A DNA stretch of 64,000 bases from Hymenobacter sp. DG25A (GTDB taxonomy: Bacteria > Bacteroidota > Bacteroidia > Cytophagales > Hymenobacteraceae): NCBI RefSeq assembly GCF_001280305.1, contig NZ_CP012623.1, positions 682,001-746,000 on the forward strand, given 5' to 3'. Shown piece after piece: positions 18,231 to 26,895 of the stretch. Each line of letters starts with the position of its first letter. Position 1 is the stretch's first letter. The position numbers were made by a program, and so were the translations under genes. The notes under the pieces were generated by a model. That model had not been told where the DNA came from. It worked only from the letters and a program-made list of their open reading frames with translations, and made no database searches.

Positions 18231-18965
18231 ATGATTCTTACCAAACTGCTTTTTCTGCTTCGCCGTTTCCTGCACACGCATTGGGTGTTGCTGGCCCTGC
18301 TGCTGTTCAGCTTTGTGGGTCCTTGGATCATCTTTGTGGAAGTAGCCGAGGATATCTGGGAATCGGGTGGGTTTTTCGGCGACAAACCTATTCTGGAGTT
18401 TATCCACAGCTATGCTACGCCCACTTTGGATAAAATAGCCCTGGCGCTAACCAATGCTGGCGGACCGCCGCCCATGCTCACCACCGGCTTTGTACTAACG
18501 GCGGGCTTGTTTCTGTGGCGGCGCCGCACCGATGCCTTGTTTTTTGCCCTGTCCACGGGCGGGGCCATTCTGCTGAATCTGCTGGTGAAAACAGTATTTG
18601 GCCGGCCCCGGCCCGCTTTGTGGGACTCCGCAGACCCTGGTATTTATTACAGCTTTCCCAGCGGCCACGCCATGGGCTCTATGGCGCTGGCTGCGGCCAT
18701 CGGCTTTCTGGTGTGGCGCAGCCCCTGGCGTTGGCCCATCTGGATTCTGGGCGGGCTGTTTGCGCTGGGGGTGGGCCTTTCGCGCATGTACCTGGGTGTG
18801 CATTATCCTTCCGATGTGCTGGCCGGCTGGGTAGGCTCCCTGGGCTGGGTGGGCGGCCTGCACATTCTGTTTTCACCTGCCTTTCAGCAGCTGCGCGACT
18901 GGTGGCACCTGGGCGAAGCATACTGGCAAAAAGGCCGGGATTACCTCAAGCGGAACGGCCATTAG
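18231..18965 (+). CDS. PAP2-family membrane phosphatase
   Basis: A 244-residue integral membrane phosphatase, probably dephosphorylating lipid phosphates such as undecaprenyl diphosphate or phosphatidic acid at the periplasmic face. The three PAP2 motifs are complete: KTVFGRPRP (KX6RP), PSGHAM with the catalytic His, and SRMYLGVHYPSDVLAG with the second His. Hydrophobic segments lie at about 17-37, 77-95, 105-120, 160-180, 187-200 and 215-230. Its stop codon overlaps that of the convergent GH31 gene by three bases. The exact substrate cannot be predicted. Confidence 0.9.
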   Translation: MILTKLLFLLRRFLHTHWVLLALLLFSFVGPWIIFVEVAEDIWESGGFFGDKPILEFIHSYATPTLDKIALALTNAGGPPPMLTTGFVLTAGLFLWRRRTDALFFALSTGGAILLNLLVKTVFGRPRPALWDSADPGIYYSFPSGHAMGSMALAAAIGFLVWRSPWRWPIWILGGLFALGVGLSRMYLGVHYPSDVLAGWVGSLGWVGGLHILFSPAFQQLRDWWHLGEAYWQKGRDYLKRNGH

Positions 18966-21943
18966 CGCAGTAGCACCAGCCGCTGGTGCTGCCCGTTCAT
19001 CTCAGCCCAATATACCCCACCGGGCACCGGCTGGCCTTGCTGGTCATCAGCGTTCCAGGTGATGATGTGCGAGCCGGCAGAGGTTTCTGTAGGTAATGTT
19101 TTTACGATTTCGCCCGCCGCGTTTTTGATAACCAGCGGATATTGCCCCGCTGAAAACAGCGTGTAGGGCAGCCGTACGCTGCCGCTGAATGTGCGGTTGT
19201 TGGGCGCTTCCAGTGATACTGCCTCAGGCGCTAAGTTGGTGGCGGGCGTAGTATCCAGCTGCAGGCCCGGAATAGAAATTACGACCGGCTGCGTGCCCAA
19301 TGGAAAGCGCAGGCGCAGGCTTTGCGAGGCGGCATCGTACTGCCAGGTGGTGGCCGCCTGCGCATTGTTGTTGAGTAGTACGGCTGCCGGTGCGGCGGCC
19401 ACGCGCGGAATCAGCAGCTCCACCGTACGCTGGGTGGGTGCGCCGGGGTAGGTGCCGCGTACGGCCACGCGCAGGGTGGTGCCACGGGCAGTTACATTGC
19501 CTTCAAAAGCAATAAGCTGATATGCGTTTTGTTGTTGCGCCAGCGCCGATTTTCCATCATCTTCATACATCGTAAAGCTGGATGTCTTCACAGTAGGATC
19601 AGCGTAGAAGCGCACCCGCAGGGTATCGGTGCGGTAGCGGGCGGTGGTATTTACATAGGGCGCTAGGGGCAGAACGGCCCCGGCGCGCACCAGCACCGGA
19701 ATGCGGGCCAGCGGGGCATTCCGGCCCACAGTCTGGCCGCCGGGCAGGGTTTCATGAGAGTAAAAATCAATCCAGTTACCGGCCGGCAGCACCACGTTGC
19801 GGCGGCGCTGGCCGGGCTGGACAACAGGGGCTACCAGCAGGTTGGAGCCCAGAAAATACTGATCGTTGAGGTTGGTGAACTCTGGTTTGTTCTGAGTTGC
19901 AAAGCGCTTTTGCTGCCGCTCCAGCAGCTGGTTGCTGCCCCACTGGCTGGAGGCCTTGGTGCTCCAGCTCCAGCTGGTTGCTGCGTCTAAGGTATTTTGC
20001 GCCCGGGCCGAATCTTGACCTTCGGCGGAGGCTTCCAGTAGGGCCTCATTGCGCAGCTGGGTTTCCCCGAAATTCATAGGCCTCGTCAGTGGCGTACCGG
20101 TCATGCTGTTTTCCCAGGCCAGCGTGTAGAGGTAGGGCAGCAACTCATAGCGCAGGTGGGTGAACTCGCGCACAGCGCTTTTGTAGGGCTCCGGATACCA
20201 GTAAGGCTCGGGCGGCACGCCGGAACCGTGGGGGCGCAAAATGGGGCCCAGGCTGGCCATCTGCAGCCAGCGGGTGTATAGTTCGGGGTCGGCGGTGTTG
20301 CCGGCAAAGCCACCGGCATCGGAGTGCATGTAGCCCACGCCGCCCAGGCCCATGCTCAACATAATGGGCACCTGCGCCTGCAGTCCGCCCCAGGACCGGC
20401 TCACATCGCCAGACCACGGAAATACGCTGTGGCGCTGCATGCCCGCCCAGCCCGAGCGGCCCAGGTTAAACAGGCGCTCCTGCGGGTATTGCCGGGCATA
20501 GCCTTCACTGATGATGCTGGCCCAGGCCTGCCCGTAGGCATTGTGAATGCGGCGCGTGGGACCGGCATCATAAAACATATCGGCGGGCTGGTTTTCCGGC
20601 TCGCCCAGGTCGCTCCACCAGCCGCCCACACCGTCCTGCTTCAGCCGGTCGTACTGCTTCCACATCCACTCGCGGGCCTGGGGCCGGAACATATCCAGTA
20701 GCGTGGCGGGCCCGGCCCAGAAAGATTCCACCGTGTAGGGCTGCCCGTTCTTGTCGCGCCCCACCAGGCCCTGGCGGCGCACCAAGGCATCGTTGCGGGA
20801 GGTGCGCATAATGTAGGGCTCCGTAATCAGGATGGTTTTTACGCCCGCGGAATCCAGGCGGCGCATCATGCGTTTGGGGTCAGAAAAGTTGGGCTGCTTC
20901 CACTGAAAGTCGCCCTGCCGGGTGGTGCCGCCAAACCAGTACAGGTCCAGCACCAGGCCATCCAGCGGGAAACCTTCGCGCCGCATGCGGCCCGCCACCT
21001 GATACATTTCCTGCTCACTCTGGTACCCAAACCGGCTTTGAATAAGGCCCATAGCCCAGCGCGGCGGCAGTGGCTGGCGGCCGGTAAGCCGGGTATAACG
21101 GCTCAGAATTTCGGCATAGGATTCGCCGGCTATTATGAAGTAGGCCAGATTGGAAAGTCCCTCGCCGCGGTACTCCAGCGTGTTTTTTTCAGTGGCGCCC
21201 AGGTCCAGGGTGCCCGCCGTGTGGTTATCGAAAAACAGCATGTAGCCCCGGCTGCTGAGTACCGAGGGTAGGCTGGCGTTCAGGGTAGGCTCGCCATTCT
21301 GGTAGCCGTAGTGCGCCTCGTTGTAGAGGGTGAGCTTTCGGCCACGTCGGTCCAGGGGCAGGGCGCGGGAGCCGGTGCCATACAGGTGTTCGTCGGGGGC
21401 GAGGCGGAAGCTGACGCCCATGCCGCCCGGGTTAGCGGCCGCAGAAGCTTCCCGTTGTAAAGCGCCGCCTGCTTCCTCTATTAGTAGCTCGCTGCCCTGC
21501 CGGAAGCTTACCCGTAGCGGTTTTTTTTGAATGAAGATGCCGTAATCTGCGCTGCTGCCCTCATAAGAGGGGTGCCATTCCAAGTGGTCGGCAAAGGCGA
21601 GTGGCAATACTTTATTCTTGTTTGCTGGCAGCTGTGCATTCTGCACCACACTCACCAAGTGAATTTCCTGCACGGGCTGGCCGACCGGAAAGTATTCTAC
21701 CCGTACTACGCCCTCAGCCCAAGGGCGCACGCGCAACGTGCTACCTGTAGTGCTTTTTATAGTGAGGATACCGGCAGCATACGAGTGGCTTTGGTAGTTG
21801 CCCAGCGCCACGGTGCGCCCCGGAATTTCGCTTTTACCGAATGGGTCCTGCGTGGGTGGGCCGCCGCCTGCCCGCTGGCCCACCGCCGCAAGAGAAACCG
21901 ACAACAGCAGCAAAGTCAACGCGTGGCGTAAGCAACGGAGCAT
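18962..21943 (-). CDS. Secreted GH31 alpha-glucosidase with C-terminal sorting-type domain
   Basis: A 993-residue exported glycoside hydrolase family 31 enzyme that should release glucose from alpha-glucans outside the cell. The ATG at 21943 begins a signal peptide (MLRCLRHALTLLLLSVSLAA). A beta-sandwich N-domain is followed by the (beta/alpha)8 barrel with LDLYWFGG, the nucleophile Asp (about 443) in WWSDLGEP and the acid/base Asp (about 513) in WSGDVSRSW, then MHSDAGGFAG. After the beta domains the last 85 residues (VIKNAAGEIVKTL ... GGVYWAEMNGQ) resemble the FlgD-like/T9SS sorting tails of Bacteroidota. The alternative TTG start at 21970 would precede the signal peptide. Confidence 0.92.
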   Translation of the reverse strand: MLRCLRHALTLLLLSVSLAAVGQRAGGGPPTQDPFGKSEIPGRTVALGNYQSHSYAAGILTIKSTTGSTLRVRPWAEGVVRVEYFPVGQPVQEIHLVSVVQNAQLPANKNKVLPLAFADHLEWHPSYEGSSADYGIFIQKKPLRVSFRQGSELLIEEAGGALQREASAAANPGGMGVSFRLAPDEHLYGTGSRALPLDRRGRKLTLYNEAHYGYQNGEPTLNASLPSVLSSRGYMLFFDNHTAGTLDLGATEKNTLEYRGEGLSNLAYFIIAGESYAEILSRYTRLTGRQPLPPRWAMGLIQSRFGYQSEQEMYQVAGRMRREGFPLDGLVLDLYWFGGTTRQGDFQWKQPNFSDPKRMMRRLDSAGVKTILITEPYIMRTSRNDALVRRQGLVGRDKNGQPYTVESFWAGPATLLDMFRPQAREWMWKQYDRLKQDGVGGWWSDLGEPENQPADMFYDAGPTRRIHNAYGQAWASIISEGYARQYPQERLFNLGRSGWAGMQRHSVFPWSGDVSRSWGGLQAQVPIMLSMGLGGVGYMHSDAGGFAGNTADPELYTRWLQMASLGPILRPHGSGVPPEPYWYPEPYKSAVREFTHLRYELLPYLYTLAWENSMTGTPLTRPMNFGETQLRNEALLEASAEGQDSARAQNTLDAATSWSWSTKASSQWGSNQLLERQQKRFATQNKPEFTNLNDQYFLGSNLLVAPVVQPGQRRRNVVLPAGNWIDFYSHETLPGGQTVGRNAPLARIPVLVRAGAVLPLAPYVNTTARYRTDTLRVRFYADPTVKTSSFTMYEDDGKSALAQQQNAYQLIAFEGNVTARGTTLRVAVRGTYPGAPTQRTVELLIPRVAAAPAAVLLNNNAQAATTWQYDAASQSLRLRFPLGTQPVVISIPGLQLDTTPATNLAPEAVSLEAPNNRTFSGSVRLPYTLFSAGQYPLVIKNAAGEIVKTLPTETSAGSHIITWNADDQQGQPVPGGVYWAEMNGQHQRLVLLR

Positions 21944-22095
21944 GGCAACAAAGCTTAATGAGCCGGGCAAGTTACTGCCCCGGGGCTGGCAAAGCCAACG
22001 GGTCTAAAAAGAACCAGCTGGCCGAAGCACAACAGCTTTCTGCTTCCCGGCGTAAAGAGGGGTCCTAGTTTTCATTCCCACAACTCCCTATCTCT

Positions 22096-22443
22096 ATGGA
22101 AAGCCACGCCGAACACCTCGAAAGCACTATCATTGCCCTCACCGATGGTATTAACCATGGCCTGCACTCCCACCTCGATGCGGCCCTGGAAAGCATTGAT
22201 GGCTGGATTGCCACCCTGCAAAACAACAACAGTAGCGACGCCATGGTATCGGAGCTGCAAAGCCTGAAAGGCTACCTGCAGAACGGCGACACCCTGGAGC
22301 TCAGCCAGTCCTTACAGCGCCTGGGCCAGGAAACCTCCCTCATGGCTGCCCACCTCCACAATAACCTCGGCGACCAACTCCGCCACCTGGGTCAAACGCT
22401 TATTGCTGCTGCCGGCAATATGAGATTGTCAGCCACCAGATAA
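22096..22443 (+). CDS. Small helical protein of unknown function
   Basis: A 115-residue protein without a recognised domain. The sequence is almost entirely amphipathic helix (LQSLKGYLQNGDTLELSQSL), acidic, with many Leu, His and Asn residues and no cysteine or signal peptide, so it is likely cytoplasmic and may form a coiled coil. Support for a real gene: an ATG 23 bases after TAGTTTTC (22066-22073), a one-mismatch -7 box, and a perfect terminator 28 bp after the stop. Confidence 0.65.
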   Translation: MESHAEHLESTIIALTDGINHGLHSHLDAALESIDGWIATLQNNNSSDAMVSELQSLKGYLQNGDTLELSQSLQRLGQETSLMAAHLHNNLGDQLRHLGQTLIAAAGNMRLSATR

Positions 22444-22470
22444 CAAACGGCATACTCTAATACTCTAACA

Positions 22471-22505
22471 AGAAAAGGCCACCCTGTAGCAGGGTGGCCT
22501 TTTCT
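22471..22505 (+). terminator. Hairpin terminator after the small helical gene
   Basis: AGAAAAGGCCACCCT (22471-22485) and AGGGTGGCCTTTTCT (22491-22505) form a perfect 15-bp stem with a 5-base loop, ending in T-rich sequence. Confidence 0.9.
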
Positions 22506-22526
22506 GTTAGGGAAATGCAGACCTTT

Positions 22527-22664
22527 ATGTCAAGCGAAGCCGAGACATCTCGCGTGCTCTTGTTGTAATAGTATTGTCATGCTGAGCGTAGCCGACGCAT
22601 CTCGCCCGCTTCGTTGCTATGGTATACCACACTAGCGAGATGCCTCGGCTCCGCTCGACATGAC
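22527..22664. repeat. Dispersed palindromic repeat, copy 2 (one and a half units)
   Basis: A full palindrome at 22576-22664 (left GTCATGCTGAGCGTAGCCGA, right end GGCTCCGCTCGACATGAC) is preceded at 22527-22575 by an extra left half (ATGTCAAGCGAAGCCGAGAC). This looks like two insertions or a partial duplication. The internal ACCACACTAGCGAGATG is shared with the copy at 40899. Confidence 0.75.
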
Positions 22665-22712
22665 GGGCAATGGTTATTTCAAATTTGGGTCTTTGCGCTA
22701 CTTGATACTTCC

Positions 22713-24449
22713 CTAATACCCCTGTGCGGAGTCATCTCCGCGCGGATCGGCGCCGCCTTCCAGCTTGCCGCCGGGCAGCACCCGAATAATATCCAGACGA
22801 CCCCAGCGGCCACGTGGGTTCAGGTTGTAACCGCGGGCGCGGAGCGTGTCCTGCGCGGCGGGCAGCAGGGCACCGTTTTCTACGTCAATCTGGTCAGGAA
22901 GCCACTGGTGGTGCAGGCGCGGGGCAGCCACGGCCTGCTGGGCGTTCATGCCGTAGTCGATGACGTTCAGGATGCTTTGCAGCACCGAGGTGATGATGGT
23001 GCTGCCGCCGGGAGTGCCGGTTACCAGCTCCAGCTTGCCATTCTGAGTCAGGATGGCCGGCGTCATGGAAGAAAGCATGCGCTTGCCGGGCTGAATGGCA
23101 TTGGCCGTGCCACCCACCAAACCATAGGCGTTGGGCGTACCGGGCTTGCTGCTGAAGTCGTCCATTTCGTTGTTCAGCAGGAAGCCGCCGCCCGCCACCA
23201 CTACATTGCTGCCGTAGCCGCCATTGAGCGTGGTAGTGCAGCTTACGGCGTTGCCCTGGGCATCTATAATGCTGTAGTGCGTGGTTTGGTCCGATTCGTA
23301 GCCGGGCAGGCCCGCGCCGGCGGTTACATCTTTGCTGGGCGTGGCGCGGTAGGGCAGGGTGGTTGCCATGCGCTGCTGATTGTAGCTGGCCGCCAAAAGC
23401 TGCGGCACGGGCACGCGGCCAAAGTCCGGGTCGCCGAGGTAGGTGGCGCGGTCGGCGTACACGCGGCGCTCAGCTTCCGTTATCCAGTGCACAGCCTGCG
23501 GGGAGTGCCAGCCAGCCTGGGCCAGATTATAGGGCTCCAGCATCTGCAGCATCTGCAGTAATGCCACGCCACCGCTGCTGGGCGGCGGGAAGGTGAGCAC
23601 CTGATGGCCGCGGTACTGCCCGTGCAAGGGCGTGCGCCATTTGGCCTGGTAGCTCAGTAAATCTTTTTTGGTGATGAGTCCTTTGCCCTGCTGCATTTCG
23701 GCCACAATGCGGGTGGCCGTTTCGCCCTCATAAAAGCCGGCCCGGCCCTGGTCGCGGATGCGGGTGAGCGTGGCCGCCAGCTCCGGGTAGCGGATAAGGT
23801 CGCCGGCTTTCCACTCGCCCTGTTCCCGCACGTAGGCGGGCAAGTGGGTGGCGTTGAATTTACGGAAAGCGGCCTGGTTGCTATTGAGGCCGGCGGCTTC
23901 CTTTTCAGTTAGTTTGAGGCCGTTGGCGGCCAGGTCTACGGCCGGCTGCACTACCTCTTTCCAGGGCAGCTTGCCCAGCTTTTTGTGCACTTCCACCATG
24001 CCGGCTACGGTACCCGGTACGCCCACGGCCAGGTGGCCCAGGGTGCTGCGGTCAGGCACTACATTGCCCTGCGCGTCCAGGTACATATCCCGGGCCGCGG
24101 CCGCCGGGGCCGTTTCCCGGAAGTCCAGGGCGCCTTCCGTGCCATCGGCGCCGCGGTAGAGCAGAAACCCGCCGCCGCCAATGTTGCCTGCGGCCGGCAG
24201 CGCCACGGCCAGCGCAAACTGCACGGCTACCGCCGCATCGTAGGCATTGCCGCCCTTCTGCAGAATCTCCACCCCAATACGGGAAGCCTCCGGGTGTGCC
24301 GATACCACCATGGCTTTGGCCGTAACCACGGGCGTAGCGGCGGGAATCGGCGCGGCCAGGGAAGGAGCAACCTTGGAAATAACCGGTGCCTGTGAGGTAG
24401 TGCAGGCAAAGAAAGCCGCCAGAGTCAGCGGCAGGAAATATCGTTTCAT
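22713..24449 (-). CDS. ggt: Gamma-glutamyltransferase, lipoprotein
   Basis: Cleaves the gamma-glutamyl bond of glutathione and related compounds in the periplasm; an N-terminal nucleophile hydrolase that normally matures by self-cleavage. The 578-residue precursor has a lipoprotein-like signal (LTLAAFFAC). The cleavage site and nucleophile Thr are in DQTTHYSIID (about residue 387), separating large and small subunits. The small subunit has NNEMDDF, the oxyanion loop SSMTPAI and TPGGSTIITSVLQSILNVID. Substrate contacts such as the Arg in LDFRET are present. Length is normal. TATCTTCG (24457-24464) is a one-mismatch -7 box. Confidence 0.95.
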   Translation of the reverse strand: MKRYFLPLTLAAFFACTTSQAPVISKVAPSLAAPIPAATPVVTAKAMVVSAHPEASRIGVEILQKGGNAYDAAVAVQFALAVALPAAGNIGGGGFLLYRGADGTEGALDFRETAPAAAARDMYLDAQGNVVPDRSTLGHLAVGVPGTVAGMVEVHKKLGKLPWKEVVQPAVDLAANGLKLTEKEAAGLNSNQAAFRKFNATHLPAYVREQGEWKAGDLIRYPELAATLTRIRDQGRAGFYEGETATRIVAEMQQGKGLITKKDLLSYQAKWRTPLHGQYRGHQVLTFPPPSSGGVALLQMLQMLEPYNLAQAGWHSPQAVHWITEAERRVYADRATYLGDPDFGRVPVPQLLAASYNQQRMATTLPYRATPSKDVTAGAGLPGYESDQTTHYSIIDAQGNAVSCTTTLNGGYGSNVVVAGGGFLLNNEMDDFSSKPGTPNAYGLVGGTANAIQPGKRMLSSMTPAILTQNGKLELVTGTPGGSTIITSVLQSILNVIDYGMNAQQAVAAPRLHHQWLPDQIDVENGALLPAAQDTLRARGYNLNPRGRWGRLDIIRVLPGGKLEGGADPRGDDSAQGY

Positions 24450-24561
24450 ACCCGGCGAAGATAAGGGGTGAAGCCGCTACACATAGGCTGCCGCCCCGGA
24501 GTTGGGGAAACAAAAAGATGGCCTCTTTTCGGAAAGCACTACCATAATCCCCCGCTCCTCG

Positions 24562-24569
24562 TAGTTTTG
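24562..24569 (+). promoter_or_regulatory. -7 promoter box TAGTTTTG of glgB
   Basis: Perfect TAnnTTTG match 18 bases before the glgB ATG, giving a leader of roughly 13 bases. It also argues against the longer open frame that begins at 24468. Confidence 0.6.
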
Positions 24570-24587
24570 ACCCAAACCCGACCTGCC

Positions 24588-26636
24588 ATGATTACGGAAC
24601 CAACTGATATAGCACCTTCTACCCCGCACCTGCCTTTGGTGCAGCAGGATGCCTGGCTGGCCCCCTACGAGCCCGTGCTGCGGGCCCGTTTAGAGCGTCT
24701 GGCGCAGCGCCTGCAGGAAATAAACCAGCAGTACGGCTCCCTGACCAAGTTCGCCTCCGCGCACCAGCGGCTCGGCCTCAACTATGACCCCCGCCGCAAG
24801 GGCTATTGGTTCCGGGAGTGGGCCCCGGCCGCGCAGGGGCTGTTTCTGGTAGGTGATTTCAACCAATGGGACCGGCAGGCCACGCCATTACAGCGCAGTC
24901 AGGACGGCGTGTGGGAAGTATTTCTCAGTGATAAAGACTACGACCAGCGCCTCACGCACGGCAGCCGCTACAAGGTGCACGTGGTAACCCAGAAAGGCGG
25001 CAAAGACCGGCTCCCGGCCACGCTGCGCCGCGCCGTGCAGGACGAGCAATCCAAGGATTTTGCTGCCCAGGTGTGGCGCCCGGAAACCCAGTTCGCCTGG
25101 ACTGATCAGAAATTCCGCATCCCCAATTTTGTGCGGGAACCGTTTATTTATGAGTGCCACGTGGGCATGGCCACCGAGGAAGCCCGCACGGGTACTTACC
25201 TGGAATTCGCCGAAAATATCCTGCCGCGCATTCAGGACCTGGGGTACAACTGCATTCAGCTGATGGCCGTGATGGAGCACCCGTACTACGGCTCCTTCGG
25301 CTACCATGTGGCCAATTTCTTTGCCGCTTCTTCCCGCTTTGGCACCCCCGAGGAGCTGAAGCATCTCATTAACGAAGCTCACAACCGGGGCATTGCCGTG
25401 CTGCTGGATGTGGTGCACTCCCACGCCGTGAAAAATGAGGCCGAAGGGCTGGCGGATTTCGATGGTTCCGGCGGGCAGTATTTCCACGAAGGCGAGCGGG
25501 GCAACCATCCCGGCTGGGACTCCAAGCTGTTTAATTACGGCCGGCCCGAGGTGCAGCAGTTCCTGCTCAGCAACCTGCGCTACTGGCTGGAGGAGTTTCA
25601 TTTCGATGGCTTCCGCTTCGATGGCGTGACTAGCATGCTCTACCACCACCACGGCGAGGGCGTCGGCTTTGGGCACTACGACCAGTATTTCGGCCCCGAG
25701 GTAGATGATGATGCCATCCTGTACCTGCAGCTGGCTACCACCCTGGTGCACGACTGCAAGCGCAGCGCCCTGCTCATTGCCGAAGACATGAGCGGTATGC
25801 CCGGCCTGTGTCGCCCCATCAGCGAAGGCGGCGTGGGCTTTGACTACCGCCTGGGCATGGGTATTCCGGACTACTGGATCAAGCTGCTCAAGCACTCCCG
25901 CGACGAGGACTGGAACCTGCACGACCTCTGGTATGTGCTCACCAACCGCCGCGCCGGTGAGAAAACCGTGGCCTACGCCGAAAGCCACGACCAGGCCCTG
26001 GTAGGCGACAAAACCCTGGCCCACTGGCTGATTGACGCCGCCATCTATACCCACATGCACAAGGACGACCCCGACCCGGTGGTGGCCCGCGGCATGGCCC
26101 TGCACAAGCTCATCCGCCTGCTCACGCTGGCGCTGGGCGGCGAGGCTTACCTTAATTTCATCGGTAACGAGTTTGGCCACCCCGAGTGGGTGGACTTCCC
26201 GCGCCAGGGCAACGAGTGGAGCTTCCACTTTGCCCGCCGCCAGTGGAGCCTCTCTACCAACCCCGAGCTGAAATACCAGTACCTGCTGGCCTTCGATAAA
26301 GCCATGGTGACCACGGCCCGCAACCGGCGCCTGCTGGCCGCCGGCCCGGCCCACGAGCTCAACATCGACAGCAACAACCAGGTACTGATTTTTGAGCGCG
26401 CCGGGCTGATCTTCGTCTTCAGCTTCCACGTAGACCGCAGCGTGTTCGATTACCGTTTCTTCGTGCCCCAGGCCGGCCGCTACCGCATCATTCTCAACTC
26501 CGATGATGCCCAATTCGGCGGCTTCCAGCGCGTAGACGATGGCCTGACCTACGAGACCTTTGAGGAAGACGGCGTAAACAAGCTCAGCCTGTACGTCACC
26601 AACCGCACGGCGCTGGTGCTGCAGCGCATCGGGTAA
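24588..26636 (+). CDS. glgB: 1,4-alpha-glucan branching enzyme, eukaryote-like subfamily
   Basis: Introduces alpha-1,6 branches into glycogen. The 682-residue protein has an N-terminal carbohydrate-binding beta-sandwich (WFREWAPAAQGLFLVGDFN) and a GH13 catalytic barrel: LLDVVHSHAVKN, FDGFRFDGVTSMLYHHHG with the nucleophile Asp345, LIAEDMSGMPGLC with Glu399, and YAESHDQALVGDK with His467-Asp468. Segments such as FIGNEFGHPEWVDFPR match the pattern of human and yeast branching enzymes rather than E. coli GlgB. The ATG at 24588 fits the promoter. The GT4-like gene at 27449 and the GH31 at 28636 are nearby. Confidence 0.93.
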   Translation: MITEPTDIAPSTPHLPLVQQDAWLAPYEPVLRARLERLAQRLQEINQQYGSLTKFASAHQRLGLNYDPRRKGYWFREWAPAAQGLFLVGDFNQWDRQATPLQRSQDGVWEVFLSDKDYDQRLTHGSRYKVHVVTQKGGKDRLPATLRRAVQDEQSKDFAAQVWRPETQFAWTDQKFRIPNFVREPFIYECHVGMATEEARTGTYLEFAENILPRIQDLGYNCIQLMAVMEHPYYGSFGYHVANFFAASSRFGTPEELKHLINEAHNRGIAVLLDVVHSHAVKNEAEGLADFDGSGGQYFHEGERGNHPGWDSKLFNYGRPEVQQFLLSNLRYWLEEFHFDGFRFDGVTSMLYHHHGEGVGFGHYDQYFGPEVDDDAILYLQLATTLVHDCKRSALLIAEDMSGMPGLCRPISEGGVGFDYRLGMGIPDYWIKLLKHSRDEDWNLHDLWYVLTNRRAGEKTVAYAESHDQALVGDKTLAHWLIDAAIYTHMHKDDPDPVVARGMALHKLIRLLTLALGGEAYLNFIGNEFGHPEWVDFPRQGNEWSFHFARRQWSLSTNPELKYQYLLAFDKAMVTTARNRRLLAAGPAHELNIDSNNQVLIFERAGLIFVFSFHVDRSVFDYRFFVPQAGRYRIILNSDDAQFGGFQRVDDGLTYETFEEDGVNKLSLYVTNRTALVLQRIG

Positions 26637-26666
26637 AAACGAAACTCCTGCATTACTCAAAACTCC

Positions 26667-26766
26667 TGTCATCCTGAGCTTGCGAAGGACCTTATCACGC
26701 TTGCACGAGCCGTTGTTACGCTAGTCGTTTAGCCGTGATAAGGTCCTTCGCAAGCTCAGGATGACA
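26667..26766. repeat. Dispersed palindromic repeat, copy 3 (perfect 33-bp arms)
   Basis: Positions 26667-26699 are an exact reverse complement of 26734-26766, with a 34-base loop. The arms begin TGTCATCCTGAGCTTGCGAA. The perfect match suggests recent origin or active maintenance. It could form a stable hairpin downstream of glgB. Confidence 0.85.
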
Positions 26767-26800
26767 AGGGTTTGAAATATTGAATAGCTTCAATAGAAAC

Positions 26801-26884
26801 TGTTATTCCGAGCGAAGGCGAGGAATCTGAGTATGGCCGTACTGGCTTCCTCAGATTCCTCGCCTTCGCAAGCTCAGGATGACA
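26801..26884. repeat. Dispersed palindromic repeat, copy 4
   Basis: Left arm 26801-26831 (TGTTATTCCGAGCGAAGGCG) and right arm 26850-26884 (ending AAGCTCAGGATGACA) pair with a few differences and a 4-base gap. It follows copy 3 after 34 bp and ends 12 bp before the 3' end of the YdeI-like gene. Confidence 0.75.
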
Positions 26885-26895
26885 GTTTAAAAAGA

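Noticed and set aside
24888-26672. 594-codon open frame antisense to glgB
   Set aside because: Shadow of the branching enzyme; no recognisable protein features.
26667-26884. Two close palindromes as a CRISPR array
   Set aside because: The units differ in sequence, are far longer than CRISPR repeats, lack regular spacers, and no cas genes are present.
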